From assembly GCF_030704535.1 (NCBI RefSeq), contig NC_081818.1:21864001-21928000 (forward strand): DNA of 64,000 nucleotides, given 5' to 3'. Below, one piece after another: positions 11,705 to 25,157 of this stretch. The notes under the pieces are model-generated. The model saw only the letters and a program-made list of their open reading frames with translations, was not told the DNA's origin and did not search any database. Origin of the DNA: Vitis vinifera (taxonomy: Eukaryota; Streptophyta; Magnoliopsida; Vitales; Vitaceae). The position numbers were made by a program, and so were the translations under genes. The first letter of the stretch is position 1; the number at the start of each line of letters is the position of its first letter.

Positions 11705-14700
11705 CTATGGTGTTGAGTTGGAAATAAGACGGACTTCGTATAGGTCATTCTCTCCCTTTGCTGCACCCAAAGCTCATAAAAATTATTTTCCCCCATTAAA
11801 AAAATAACTGATACAAAAAATTTCTATATACTGTTGCTGGATATTTCTTTTAAAACATTTCAAGCATGCATAAGTTAGAACTCACCAACTTCAGCTGTGA
11901 TCCCCGGTCCAAAGAATGAAGCAAATTTTGCCTAAAAATCATCATTTGGCTTGAAAAATCAGAACAGAGTTATTCTTTAAAACTCAGGTCACAAACAGAA
12001 TTATAAGATATAGGACCTCAAGCACTCACTCCAATCAAGATCGAAATATTAAGAGAACTCTTGTGTAATAATGTTAAAAGTGGTCTTTATGAAGAAAAAT
12101 ATATTCAAATAATCAATGGAAAGTAACCCTGTAAATTCACATAATTTTCTTTACCTGTCTTTTTTCAAAATCTGACAACTGCAGGGCTTTTGCCTCAAAC
12201 ACCAGCACTAAACAGTATTTACCATCTTCAGTTACCTGGGAAATTGTGGCAAAATTGAGGCAGCTGAAACAGCAATATTGATCATGACATTTGGAAATAA
12301 TCAATTATGGACCATGGTTCTAATTTCTGAAGCAATCAAAGTACTTTTGTAAAACAGAGCCTTGTACGAATGACAGAAAGTGTAAGGGCCACCTAATTTG
12401 AAGAGCTCATAAAAAATACGACCAACACATTATATAGATGGAAAATGAAAAAATATGCTCTAGCAATCAACATATTTGATGTTCTTCTCTAGCACAAGGT
12501 AGACATAACACATCTTAATGGCCTTGGCTACCAGTTCTGGGGAAAAAAAGAGAAGGGAAGTGAACCAACACTGAATCCAAATAGAAGTTTCAACCCAACA
12601 CCACCACCCCACACCCCCACCCGAAAAAAAAAAAAAAAGAACCCATTGATTTAGAAAACTCAGTATAAAACAAAAAATTAACAGGTGTGGCTCCCAACTA
12701 CATCTAAAAATTAAGAGAACCATACTTCTTCACGAATCATTTGTAGAGTAGGCGCACTCCTCCTTGGAATTCCACCACCCTAAATGAAAAGCATAAAAAC
12801 TGATGTTAGATTAACTTGAATGGAAATATCTGATTTGTTTATGCAATAAAACACATTTACGAATACAACATTTTACCATAAACATGCAAGTCTTCTCTAA
12901 TTTTTTGTTTCATATTTGTTCCTTATTAAGGTTCCATTCTTCACCAAAAAGATAAAAAATGATTAAGACAACAAACAAAGCAGATGTACATAAAGACACG
13001 TGTGTGCATATCACGAATGCACATACTTGAAGAATGCAACATTGCAAACACATATCAGCACAGCAAGTTGCTCTCAAGAGGCTTTATGCCATTGTGTAAG
13101 ATTCTGGTGCAGATATCAGCCAAGTTACACCCCTCAAGAGGCTTTGAGAAAAGCCTTGTTATTTTTATTTTCATGTTCCCAGGGCAGCTTTTCCATTTAT
13201 GAATGGGGTTCCATCACATGTGATTTTTCTTCATGAGGAGCTTCTAGGCCGTCAGTTAAGAAGTGATCCTTACTTCATTCTTGCTTAAATAGTAGGCAGT
13301 CAAATTTTGAGTTAGAATTTTAATATTTTTGCTCAAAGAACCTTGCCACTGACAAGAATAGGGCAACAAATTCTAATCACTAAAATTTGCACACAAAAAG
13401 GTCCTTTGGTCAAACTAAGCTTCGCCCCAGGTAGTAGATTGTTGCAACCAAAGCAAGTAACAAGAATAGGGCAACAAATTCTAATCACTAAAATTTGCAC
13501 ACAAAAAGGTCCTTTGGTCAAACTAAGCCTTGCCCTAGGTAGTAGAATGGTGCAACCAAAGCAAGTAACAATAAAATAAAAAGGTATGATCTCTCAGATA
13601 TTTTATGTTGATAGAGAAATATCATCCAAAAATTACATGTAGCATAAAATGAAGTTGCAGAACCTACCAGACCATACTGAAAAATCCGTTTCAATGCTTC
13701 TTCCAGATGCTGTTCATCCCCATAACGATATCTTATAACATCATTCCTGACCTAGTTAAAGTAACCAAAGTAATAAAAAAATTGTTCATAAAACAATAAA
13801 GTATATTGTTCACACATTGAAATAATTGAGGCAAAAATCAGCTACATAAGAATATGCATTTGCATGTAGATAATATTGACAAGAATATTGTCCATCTCAT
13901 GAGGGCAGTCAGTACACAATGGATCTATTTAAGCTGGATCATATAACAAAACATCTTATGTTCATCCTCTAGTAACTCTATATACAGATTAAAACTGCAG
14001 CAGCACATATACCATACAATAATTACTGGCAGTGGGGCTTCTCCACTTGCCATGCAGTGTTATCAGGATAACAAGGAATTTCTTAGCCCTGTATAACCTG
14101 CAAGAACTTACTCCATAGTTTCCATTAGTCGACCCAAAAAGGGTTTCACAGATTACATGCCTAAACTGAAATATAATTTAAATATTAGTGATATCATAGC
14201 TAATCTAACAGGGAAGGTAATTGTAAAAGTTATTCTGAAACATTCTCTACCCCAACATAACCTAATCATATCTCCTAGATTTTACAAGGATAAGGTGTAC
14301 CACAGTTCACTATGTTACATGACCACTCTCCTCAACAAGCAGTGGCCTAATTTGAGAGACTACAGAATCAGGGGTACTGCAAGGCCTTTCATTGTCAGTT
14401 GGTGAGGACCAAGAACCCTTTATTGCCAGTTCACCCTTTTCCTTTTTTCTTTTCATTTTTGTTATTTTAGTAACCTGTCACAGAACCTCAATATATGAAA
14501 TATTGACAAATTTGCATATTGAATAATGCTCAAAAAGGGTTTGTGAAAAAAATTGATGAGACAGGGCTTTGTTAAGCCAAGTCAAGTTGTACATATTTTA
14601 TACATCTCCACTTTTGCCTTCTGTATTACAAAATATAATATGGTCAGCCCGACAACTGAATTTTTCATCAGTTTCCTTGAGTAGATACCATGAAACAAAG

Positions 14701-17700
14701 GGGTAGCATATAGAAATTATCATCATATTTATAAAAACAATACTAGCGAAGATTGCTAAATGAAAGTGCAAGGATATTCTTGATGACAAAAGAAAATAAA
14801 AAAGGGACTGATGTGCAGTTCTTAAAGAATAAAAATTTCATTCCATGCATAGAGATCCAATCCTGCTAAGATGCTATCAAATGTTCTTGGCTTGAAAGAG
14901 CACTTAAATAGAAGGAGTTTAATACAAAAGGAGTGACCCCAAAATGTTTTAAAAAGAATAGTTCTTGAGAGAAAAAAACAAAATTTTCTGAGATTCTGTA
15001 ATGAAAGAAAACTTACCAGGAGACTTTGTAATAAAAAGAATCTATAATAGATAAAAATTTCTTCACACACATGAAAATTCAACCCTTTCTAGGATGATGT
15101 CAGATTTTCTTGGGTCAAAAAAGAGGATTAGAGGATTTATGCTGAAGGAGTTCACTTACCAAAAGCAACCAACAGAATGATTACATAAATCAGTTTCATA
15201 AGAGAAGATATCTGAGATTTTATACAGTGAAAGGAGTTTTCAAGGGAAACAACCAGTTGATTTAAAAGTAAATAAATTTCATGAATGAAATTACTATCTG
15301 AGATTTTCAAAGAGAGAAAATGAGTCAATTCCAAGAACATTACCTGTTTAAGAATTGGGGTGGCACTTGTTTCTCTTAACTTTTGAGCATCTGAGTAAGT
15401 CAAGCATGGAACTGGTTTCAGTTCTGCATACTGCAAAACAGTAAAAGGGCTATGCCATCATGCATGTGGAAAAAAAAAAAAAAAGAAGCATAATTTGATT
15501 TCCATCACCATTAAACTAAAGAACTCAGTGGTGTACCACTTTTACCACAGAAGATCTAACACCAACCTAGAAAGGAAAGCCAGTGAACTACATGGAATGC
15601 AGGCCAAATGGGAAAACAAAAAGAAGAAAAAAGTTAAGTCTCCAAATGGAGAAAATAGCTTAAACAGCATGACAGGTGGTTAGATCAACGCAACTGGTGA
15701 AAATTGAGATTTTAAAAATACAACATTTGCTTGCTTTTCAGCCATTACAGATTTTCAACCAATTTTTGGCATTTCCTATAGCAGTTCCAAAAATCTCAAT
15801 AAAATGTGGAATATGTTTCATTTCATGTAGATACATTAAACAAAGATGAAGAGAAAGTTCATCCTCAAAAATGCGATAAATAATTAGCTGCAATTGGGTT
15901 GCCCTTAAGAACACATACTGAAAAATGACACAATAAAACAAGCATGACTTGAACTATAACATAACTTATAGGGTCATTTTACTCTAAGAATGCACAATGT
16001 TATGTTGTTAAATATCCAACATATAAGAAATTTTTTACCTTGAGAGCCATACCAATTATTGCAAGAGGAAAGCCATATGTTAGCATTATTGCTGACCATT
16101 CAGATCCAGGAAGGATATTGAAGTATGCCCCAAAACCATATCTATATAATGCACAATACAGCAATGTAAGCATCACAGTAAACTGTGGAGTATCAGGTAC
16201 ATTGGAAGGAAAAAAACTCACGAGAGTAGTGTAATTCCAAGACCCAGTCCAATAACACCAAATGAAACCTGCAAACATTTGACAACATGATCTTATTCAT
16301 CAGAACATAAAAGGAAAAAACTTGTTAAAGTATCAAGCTCAAAACTGTCATTTATGATAGCTAGACTTTCCAACTTCACCCAACATGCCCATGTCAAAAC
16401 AACACAACATGGATGTATGGGATCCTTATTGGATATTCCCATTTTGAATTGGTTGTTGGTATTTAATTTTGATTTTGATTAATTTATTTTCTCATTTTCA
16501 ACTTCTTTACTAGATATTTAGGGATATGAAACAACAGATCGGGATAAAAAATTTTTTTTTTTTACTTCTTCTTATCAAAGATATCTTTGCTTTGAATTGA
16601 TTTCTAATTGAATTTTCCTTTTTTCCCCCTTGTCATGTTTTCATTTGAGTCCCAGAACCCTATGAAGGATCAGACGCCAAGGCCTGGTATCCACATTCTA
16701 ACCCATGCAACATGGATCATCATGCATGACAAAAAAACCAAGTTCAGATGATTGACACAACTACAGACAATCTATGTTGTGGGGGTTAAGCCACAAGACT
16801 ATTAGATGTCAGATAATTCCACTGCTCATAAGCTTTGCTGCTTACAAATTTTTTGTACAAGCAGTTGCCACCAAAACTTTTCTAACATACAATTTAAACC
16901 AAAAAATCATGGAGAGACAGACAAGGGAATGGATTATAAGATTAAAAAAATACTAAGTCCAAAAGTGGGTCATGTGTAACAATGTCAATGTAACCAACCC
17001 AGAAACCTTTTAGCCCCCAAGACTGCAACAAATTCTAATGCCAAAGGAATGGTCAAACCAATGTTCCAAGGGACATAAAGTTGTCTACAAGCAACTGAAA
17101 TCATTGTATAATTGTGGTCCAAAGAGATTAATGTTTTAAGTTCATACTTTTCAGGTACAGATTAGTAAAGAAGCTAAGCCTGTTAGTTCTCAGTCCTTTT
17201 TTTTTTGGTTGAAACTAACATAACATGGTCAGCATATGCGAAGAAGATTTGGAAAGGCAAAGGCAATAATTTTGAAAAATTTTCTCCTCAGTAGTCTATT
17301 TTTTTCTTCTTAAAACTAACATAACATGATTAGCATGTATGGAGAAGATTTGGAAAGCTAAATACATAATTTTGATTAACATTGCTTCATGGTACATTGC
17401 AAGTTGAGTAGGGTCAGCATGTGTGAAGAAGATTTGGAAAGGCAAAGACAATAATTTTGAAAATTTTTCTTGCATTAGTAGTCTATTTTTTTTTTCTTCC
17501 TTAAAACTAACATAACATGATTAACATGTGTGGAGAAGATTTGGAAAGTCATTAGAAGTCTATTTTTTTTTTCTTCCTTAAAACTAACATAACATGATTA
17601 CCATTTGTGGAGAAGATTTGGATTTTTTTTCTTCCTTAAAACTAATAATAATATAACATGATTAGTATGTGGACTTTTTTTCTTCCTTAAAACTAATAGT

Positions 17701-19830
17701 AGTAATAATAATAATATTATTATTCTTATTATTAATATTCTTTCATGGTATATAACAAATTGAGTAGTGAAACAACAAATAACAACAACAACGACAACAA
17801 CAACAACAACAATAAACAAAGCTATATACAATAATAATAATAATAATAAGTGAAACAACAAATAACAACAACAATAACGACAACAACAACAACAACAATA
17901 ACGACAACAACAACAACAACAATAAACAAAGCTATATATAATAATAGTAATAGTAATACTAGTAATAATAATAATAATAATAATATTGTTTCATTGTATA
18001 TAACAAGTTGAGTAGTCAAACAACAAATAATAACAACAATAACAACAACAACAATAATAATAAACATTGCTGAGATGAGAAGATCGGAAGTATACTAGCT
18101 CCTGTTGAGAATGTCAGTTGGGAGTCATGAAAACTGATGATTACAAGGATAAAGGAATCAAATGGTGCAAATTAATCATTCTGCAAGATGGAAGGCATAG
18201 TTTTAGGTATAAGTAGTTCTCCTCACCCCTCCCCCCCAAACTAAATAGTGGCAGTTGGACTTGGTGCCATGTGATATGTAGTTATACATATGAATAAAAA
18301 AAGAAAAGAAAATTTGGACAAACTAAAATTTTTCCAAAACAGACAATAAATTAAAGATGCTTGTTGCCAAAATTAACAGAATAAAATTGAACCAATTAAA
18401 TATCTGAGGCAGTTTTTCTGCAAAATTAATTCTTAATTCTATTAAAAAGGCGATTTTCTTTCTTTCTTTTTCTTTCTTAATTCTTTGGGTTAATAGGGGA
18501 AAAAAAACCTAAGGTTGGATTGTCCCTAACAGCACCCTCAAACTAGTTAAAGAAATGTAGATCATGGTCAGTCAGCCTGAGATCTAACATTGGTATCCTT
18601 AGCTCAACATGAAACCACAATCAACTCACCATGCTTTTTTCCTGTCATTTTGCATAGGAAAGCAAAAGTAATCACAAACTGCTTTGCCTTGAAAACTTAT
18701 ATTGGTTATTACTTCTACAGTTCACATGATTCCCATTAAAGAAGAGGAATTAAGCATGTCTTGCAAGCATATGTAAAACCTGTACCACAATATCAAGGAT
18801 TGTTTTACCCTCATGCAAAAAGTTCATGATGTTCCATGTGCAGCGCCCAATTCTATCTCAATTATGACCATGTTTTTGTTAGAGTGCATGATAGACGGTA
18901 TGGGTCCAAATCCTACAAGCTTAAACTTCTAAGAAAATTGGTCATCAAACATGGTATTAGAGCCTAATTTGGTGGGGAGGTCATGTGTTCAAACCTTACC
19001 ATTGTCAATTTATTAATTAAGCCCAATAAGGCCGATTGTGGTTGTTTGATTGTGAACCCAAATCCTATAAATTTAACGGAATATTGATTTCCTCACATTT
19101 TTAATTCAACATTAAAAAAAAAAAATTTACTTTCCCCCTTGTCCTCGATCAAATCAAAACCTCGACCTCAAGTGAAAGCTTTATCTTTCCCTCTGCCATT
19201 CCTCATCTCTACCTTTTAAACTCCACAATAAACCAAGCAAGTGCCGTGCATCAAACTGTAACCAGTGAAATCGTATCAAACATACCACTTTAACCATAAC
19301 TCTGCAATCCACAGACCCTTAAAAATTGGTTCAAAACCCAGTAAAAACTTAATTAAATTCAAATTTGCATACTGCCACCAAATTCAATTTACCCTAAAGT
19401 TTAGAAAATGAGGCCCATTTCTTCTATTTATCCAAATTCCACCAGAATTCAACTGTACGGACTAAAAATGAAGACAAATAGGACAAAAGTATTAAAACAA
19501 AATGGAAGAATATAAGATGAAAAAAAGAAAGAAAGAAAGCACCTTAGCTAACGAAAACTCCTCATCTACAACAATCGTCTTGTCCGACAAGGAAGAAGGA
19601 GAAGCGGCGGATGGAGGGGGAGTGGATTCGGCAGCTCTGGTGAGGAGCAGTAGAGGTTTGAGAGATCGAGGGAGAGGGTGTTGACAGGGGAAGATTGAGG
19701 GCCTGGATCGAGCGTGGGGACGGGGTAGAGGCGATTGGTGTGGATGCTGTAGAGAAAGAAGGTGGCGGTGGTTGCAGAGGATGGTACCTCCGGCGGCTGC
19801 CGTTGACAAAGCTCTCATCGGCATAGGCAT
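11705..19830 (-). CDS. Plastid-targeted DUF2854-type membrane protein
   Basis: Nine exons (5' to 3': 19830-19543, 16268-16222, 16141-16039, 15430-15344, 13751-13668, 12779-12726, 12235-12155, 11931-11886, 11760-11705) give 846 nt, 281 aa, with GT-AG introns and continuous phase. Residues 1-60 are rich in Ser, Pro, Arg and His with few acidic residues, as in a chloroplast transit peptide. Two hydrophobic segments follow (FGVIGLGLGITLLSYGFGAY and WSAIMLTYGFPLAIIGMALK), then a soluble C-terminal half of about 145 residues with conserved-looking blocks (YAELKPVPCLTY, RYRYGDEQHLEEAL, FGPGITAEV). From memory this matches the cyanobacteria-to-plant DUF2854 family, which suggests a thylakoid or envelope membrane protein; no function is assigned. 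The start is the first of three clustered in-frame Met codons (MPMPM). Intron 1 is 3.3 kb and packed with simple repeats. Confidence 0.87.
13352..13567. repeat. 108-bp tandem duplication in intron 5
   Basis: Two direct copies, offset 108 bp, both start ACAAGAATAGGGCAACAAAT and end CAACCAAAGCAAGTA. They differ at a few sites (for example CTTCGCCCCAGG against CTTGCCCTAGG). They lie in an intron of the DUF2854-type gene, and the ORFs across them on both strands are by-products of the repeat. Confidence 0.85.
17205..17640. repeat. Minisatellite of degenerate about 80-110-bp units
   Basis: The core AACATAACATGATTAGCATG plus GGAGAAGATTTGGAAAG appears about five times, near 17220, 17320, 17410, 17510 and 17595, with spacers of poly-T and 'CAATAATTTTGAAAA'. 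Units shorten towards the right. The array is inside intron 1 of the DUF2854-type gene and runs into the trinucleotide arrays. Confidence 0.8.
17695..18066. repeat. AAT/AAC/ACG trinucleotide arrays
   Basis: Three successive blocks of (AAT)n and (AAC)n with ACG interruptions are separated by related spacers (AACAAATTGAGTAGTGAAAC, AACAAGTTGAGTAGTCAAAC). The blocks resemble each other, so the array seems to have grown by duplication of a compound unit. Poly-Val, poly-Leu and poly-Tyr ORFs on the minus strand are artefacts of it. Confidence 0.9.
18880..19085 (+). mobile_element. Possible SINE-like or PBS-bearing retroelement remnant
   Basis: The segment has a stretch close to the initiator-Met primer-binding motif (TGGTATTAGAGCC) and, 30 bases later, a tRNA B-box-like GTGTTCAAACC. 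Related sentences (CCAAATCCTACAAGCTTAAA and CCAAATCCTATAAATTTAAC) flank it. It could be a SINE-like tRNA derivative or the PBS region of a small LTR element. No target duplication was found. Confidence 0.35.
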
Positions 19831-21880
19831 TCCACACTTTCTCTCTCCACTCTCCCTATCTGTTTGTGATAATATGATATAATCCCTTCCTGCTTAAACG
19901 AGAGGCTCTGATTTGAAAAAGCGTTGCAAATCCCCCCACTATCAACCGCCAAATCTGTGATTACGTGTCCCTATATTTTCTACTACTTTTATACTTTTTC
20001 CTTTCTTTATTATAATTTTGTGAAGAGATATTTGTTTAGAAACTCCAAATACTAGAAATTAGTAATTACCCTCCACTTTTTTTCCTTTTTCCTTTTTTTT
20101 TTAAATTTAAATCACTCGTTTGTTTATGAGATTGTGGTTGATTTTTTATTTATTTTTGGGATTTTGGTTAGGATTTTTTTTGTAGTTGTCTTTTATCTTT
20201 TATTGGGATTTTTTGCAATTTTTATTTTTAGTTTTTTTATTTTTTTATTTTTTTGTGGTTTCATTTAAACTTTTAAAATGTGAAGATGAAATAATAAATT
20301 CTTACTATATAAAATTTAAGTCCAAATATTTAAGCTTATATGAACATTAATCTAATCAAGTGCTTTTAGATGAAATGGAAACTTAACTTTAGTTACGTGT
20401 TACCAAAGAGAATTATTTTTCAGCAAAATTAAAGAGATGGATCATTTTTATAATTTGAGAGTTATTTTGATCAATGCGTCCAAACAACCCTTTTGTAAGC
20501 TACTAATGTACGACTAGATACTTATCCAACTCTTTGTATCATAGTTTAATTTGTGATTATGAATCATGATTCAAATAAATGAAATTGAGATAAAGAGTCA
20601 AAAAAATCTAAAAGTGTACTTGTAATATGAGGTATTTGCTTCGAGACTTATTCAAAAAATATCTTTTAATATAGTAATAGAATCCTATAATATATTTTTT
20701 TTTCTTTTTTGCAAATTTTAAATTTTTAGGAGCCTTAGGCTCTTTCTTCACATATTTTAATATCTATTTTCCCCTAACTATATTTTCTAGTCATTAAATA
20801 ATAAACATTAAATTGTACCAAACACTAAAGTCTTAGGCTGATATATTAAAAAAATGAAAATAATTAAGAATTTAAAGATTAAAGTTAAGATGATTAAACA
20901 TTAGGTCATGGATTAGACGTAAACATAAATATTGATCAAGATATGTTGATGACACTTTTCCTTATCCTAATACTAAATTAGGGTTGTAAAGAAGATTAGT
21001 TTGTTTGGTTTTTAGAAAAAATTTGATCAAATCAACATAACCATAATTTCATTGGAAAATCAAACCAAATCAAACTATTTGAGGTTGATTTAGTTTGGTT
21101 TTCCTTGATCAATTTTAGTTGAACAACATAGCTCATTTTGAGCCTTAGACATAATTGAATTTTAAAGCAGATTTACTTTATTGTGAACATAAATGTCTAT
21201 TATTTTGAGTTTACATTATAAAAGAATGTTTTCATATAATACTATAGCTCATTATAGTAAGCACAAAGCCTAAAGTCTATTTTTTTTTTTTAAGGCTCAA
21301 GCCTAAAATGCAATGTGACTTAAATATCAAAGTAATGTCGAGTATTGTTCGTATATTATGTTGGAATGATGAAAAGATAAAATAAATAAATAATGAAACC
21401 ATCAAACCTTTAATTATAGGACCTATACTTATGTGTTTTGGTTTCTTGAAATATGATGGTTTCACCTTTAACTTCTCACAACTTTTCATAATTTATTATC
21501 AATAATGTATACAAACAATAAACCAACATAAAAGAAAAGTAGCAAACCAATATTGTCCAAAATCCATTCAACATCAATAATTATACATATAAACAATTAC
21601 ACAAATGCTAATCTCTATCCTATGGCAACAAACATTGTCCAAACTCCATAACATAATCCTCTCCAATGCCATCCAATAACTAGTTATACTCTAAGGAACA
21701 AGGTCCAAAGTGTTTATATATATATTTCATCAGTATCAATGCTTAAAACAAAACAAATACTCTATTAATATAATATTTTTGAATAAAAAAGTATCAAATG
21801 ACCATGAATTGAGTTTAGCGTACACACACATTGTGATATCTTGCTCAAGATTTTAATTTATGCCATTGTTTCATGAAGGT
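19831..21880. other. AT-rich intergenic region
   Basis: Apart from the presumed promoter of the DUF2854-type gene just upstream of 19830, I see poly-T tracts and low-complexity sequence but no coding match. Confidence 0.5.
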
Positions 21881-23900
21881 TAATAGATATTGAAGCTAAT
21901 TTTGTACACAAATAGACATCTCAATCATTTTTGGAGACAATGAACCATGAAGTGAATCAATTATTTGACTATAAATAGTGAATGCAAACTTTGAAGCAAC
22001 AATGAAAATGGGAATTGCTAAAACATATTAAGCAATTTGGGTAAGGTCCTTAAATTTAGAGCATGTGACATTTCACTTACTCAAAATATCAAAACCATCA
22101 TAAACTCTCTTATTACTTTATAATAAATATCAATCAAACTCTGTCTTACTTTCTATATCGTCTTCTCATATATTTAAAATCATCTTACTTTCCAAACCCA
22201 CTCTCCATATGCTATGAGGATTATCCCAAGCCATGCACTTGATCATTGAAGTAAAGAAGTCCATATTCATCATATAATTTCCTTAAAACATCAAATACCT
22301 TATTTGACATATCTTTGACAACCTCACTAGCTATAATTGATTAAGACAGGGCTAGAATTTCAAAAACTTCAACTAATATTGTGGGTTAAAAACAAGTGAA
22401 ACATATAATAACAAATGACTTATTCCAAGATTCCCTCAACATTTGTTATATTTAGCCCTTAAATTTTGTGTTACATTGCTTAAAAGATAATTGCATTGTA
22501 AGTATTTTTGAATAAAATTATAAATCAAGCATAGCTCATGAAAATGTACATTTGATATTAGGACTTTTAATGTAATATCAAAGAATATTTTCAAGAATTT
22601 TACAAATACATGGATATTATCCCAATCTTTAGCCATATGAGGACCTTTTTTTTTCTATCATTACCAATAAACTTCAAATCATATTATGCATCTTATTTTT
22701 CCAATCAATTAAATGTCTTTTAAAAATTTTCAATTGTTTCCAACATCAAAGAGATTGAACTCTATCGAGTAGAAACATACAAATATTCAAGACATTTACT
22801 TGAGTTTTTTTCTTCCTCCGCACAAATTTTAAACCTTAAGAATCATGTTGGAGAAGGCTTACTTTACATACCTCATTGCATTATGAATCTTAATGATAGA
22901 GTCATGAAAATCTCTCAAAGCATTAGTTATAATAACGTTATGTATGTGTGCATAACATCGTACAAACATGGAATCATCATACAAAACCAACCCATTTCAA
23001 TGTCAACCTTTTTCACTAAATAGGAAATAACAACAAACTAGAACTTGCATTATGAATCGCCATAGTAAATAAAATTTCAATTACCCACTTAAGTAAACAT
23101 TTTTCAATTATTTTTCCAATTGTGTTTCCTTTATTATGATTAAGAATTTGACAAAAATTCAAAATCTTCTTTTGTAACTTCCATTCATCATCAATAAAAT
23201 GTGCAATGAGAACCATATGATTAAGATTTTGCAATGATGTCCACATATAAGTGGTTAAACAAACCTTTTGAGATGTTTTTGTCAAAATATTTTTCAAAAT
23301 TTTCTCACTTGAATACAATTGAGAGCAATCTTTAACCATTGCTACATTAGATTAGATAAAAATTAAGGTTGAAGAGTATTATGAAATGCACAAAACTTTT
23401 CTCCTTCAACAAACCTAAAGGCTAATTCATCCATAATTATCATCTTAGCAAACATTATTTTCCCATAATGCTTTGATTGGTGGCAAGTAATGTACAACCA
23501 CAACCCCCCTCTCTTTATCATTTTTTGTTTTTACTTTGGAATGTTACATATTTTGTTTTGGATTCTCACCCCTAAATAGGATTTTTTTTTTTTTTTTACA
23601 TTTATTAAATAAGCGAGCCTCCATGGTGGTAGTTCCATTTCTTTTATTATGACATGCTTAATTAATACCATTATAATTACATGTGACCCTCAAATAATTA
23701 GGATCATATCCTTTTATTTTAGTGAAGTGATTCCAAACCTTTGAAGATGACTTGGAAGACTTTTTCTTACTTGTACTCTTTGGTGGCAATGAAGAGCTTA
23801 AAGTATCTGTTTGTGCTATCTTTGGTATAAGGATAGAGTCTCTAAAAACATGACATAATGTTACAAATGAGATTTTAGTTTTCACTATTTTATCCATATT
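21880..23900 (-). pseudogene. Decayed hAT transposase (RICESLEEPER-like)
   Basis: Minus-strand translations line up in order with a hAT transposase. A BED-finger-like start (KVWNHFTKIKG, near 23780) comes first. Next is a core segment near 23040-23290 (CLTTYMWTSLQNLNHMVLIA, then HFIDDEWKLQKKILNFCQ). The segment around 22440-22640 (KFLKIFFDITLKVL, YFHELCL-like) follows. Last is the dimerisation end near 21890-22010, ending '...GSLSPKMIEMSICVQN'. Many stops and frameshifts separate these blocks, so it is inactive. I could not define its terminal repeats. Confidence 0.75.
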
Positions 23901-24390
23901 TGCATTTATTTGAATATTCTAGTCTACTTCAATTATATTTTACATGAATTATGTGCATTAGGAGTTGCACGAAAAATCTAAGTTATGGGTTCTTTATGAG
24001 TTGATGAGTTGTTCACAACTGTTTCATGGATTTAGGCAATCCATTTGAGGTTGCAACGTATTACCTTTTAATTGGAGGGATGACTTGTCTTGGTTATTGT
24101 GATGAACTTTTCATGGTGAGTGCGCTAGTGTGTATAGCAACACATTGAACAAGACTTATGGTGAATCATGATATTGGTTATCGAACAATCATAATTTCAT
24201 TAAATTACTATGTTGCATAAACTTTCAACCTTGAGAAATAGTGTTGAGATTTTCAGTGACTTTGACTTATGGGTGAGGCTCTAAGGTGGTTATATATCCC
24301 ATAAAAATTAGATTACTATTGATTAGGGTAAGCGACAATAAGTATTCTTAATAAAGACAATATGATACGTCTTGGGATTGAGATGATGTT
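23900..24390. other. Unassigned repeat-like sequence
   Basis: No coding region is recognised. It lies between the hAT pseudogene and an LTR-like repeat and may be part of either. Confidence 0.35.
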
Positions 24391-25154
24391 TTCCTTTGAG
24401 TGATCTAAAAGACTTGTGATCATTAAATTTGTGGCGCCACAATAATTCCTTAAATAGGATTTGACATATATATTTTTTGGACTAAAGTATGTTAATTGAT
24501 TATAAAATATTAGGATTTGAGACTCAAAGAGAGTAGAGGTAATTTTGAGAAGTTGATAACTTTTACCTCGTTAGATTATAAATACCAATTCACGAGGAAT
24601 CTGTATATAGGGGAAAGTAGGTCAAAGACATGAGATATTAATTAAATTGGATTTAATCAATTTTAATCTTGATGTAATTGCATATGGTATTGGAGTGCAA
24701 TTGATTCTTTTTAGTGGAGTATTGAGTAAATTTCAAAACTTAGTTCTAAGAGAGCCAACATCTTCCTATGAGTTCTAGTGGTCCCTACTTGAGTTCATAG
24801 TCTTTATTGGCACAAAAGTTTGAGAGAAATTGGAGATTTAATCATATGTGCATAAGAACATTTTGATAAAAGCATGAAGTTGTTTAAGCACTTATTATTA
24901 TTTATTTTGAGGTTTTTTTTTTTTTGGAGAATTAATCATTTAGGTGCATAAATTCATTTTGGTAAAAATGTAATGTTGCATAGGAATTTATGATGAATTA
25001 TTATGAGATTTTTTTGGATTGCATTAATTAATTAATTTAGAATTCAATAGGACTAATTAATTAATTAATTAGGATCTAGTGGGTTAGATTAAGTTACTCA
25101 AATCTTAGTTGGACCAAAGTCACTCAAACCTACAAGAGTGATTGTATAAACCCT
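24390..25154 (+). repeat. LTR-like repeat, copy 1, left part
   Basis: This stretch shares ordered similarity with 27570-27790 (direct) and with 30408-31360 (inverted). Shared landmarks are a TTTGACATATAT box, 'TTGAGA.GTTAATA', a 'TCTAGTGGTCCC..CTTGAG' box, an 'AATTAATTAATT' block after 'CAATAGGACTAA', and a TATAAACCCT promoter-like end. It is interrupted at 25155 by the Harbinger-like element and continues at 26925. The class (Copia or Gypsy) is not determined. Confidence 0.55.
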
Positions 25155-25157
25155 TTA

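Noticed and set aside
17598..18067. Minus-strand ORFs of almost pure Val, Leu, Ile and Tyr
   Set aside because: They are direct translations of AAC/AAT repeats inside an intron, not proteins.
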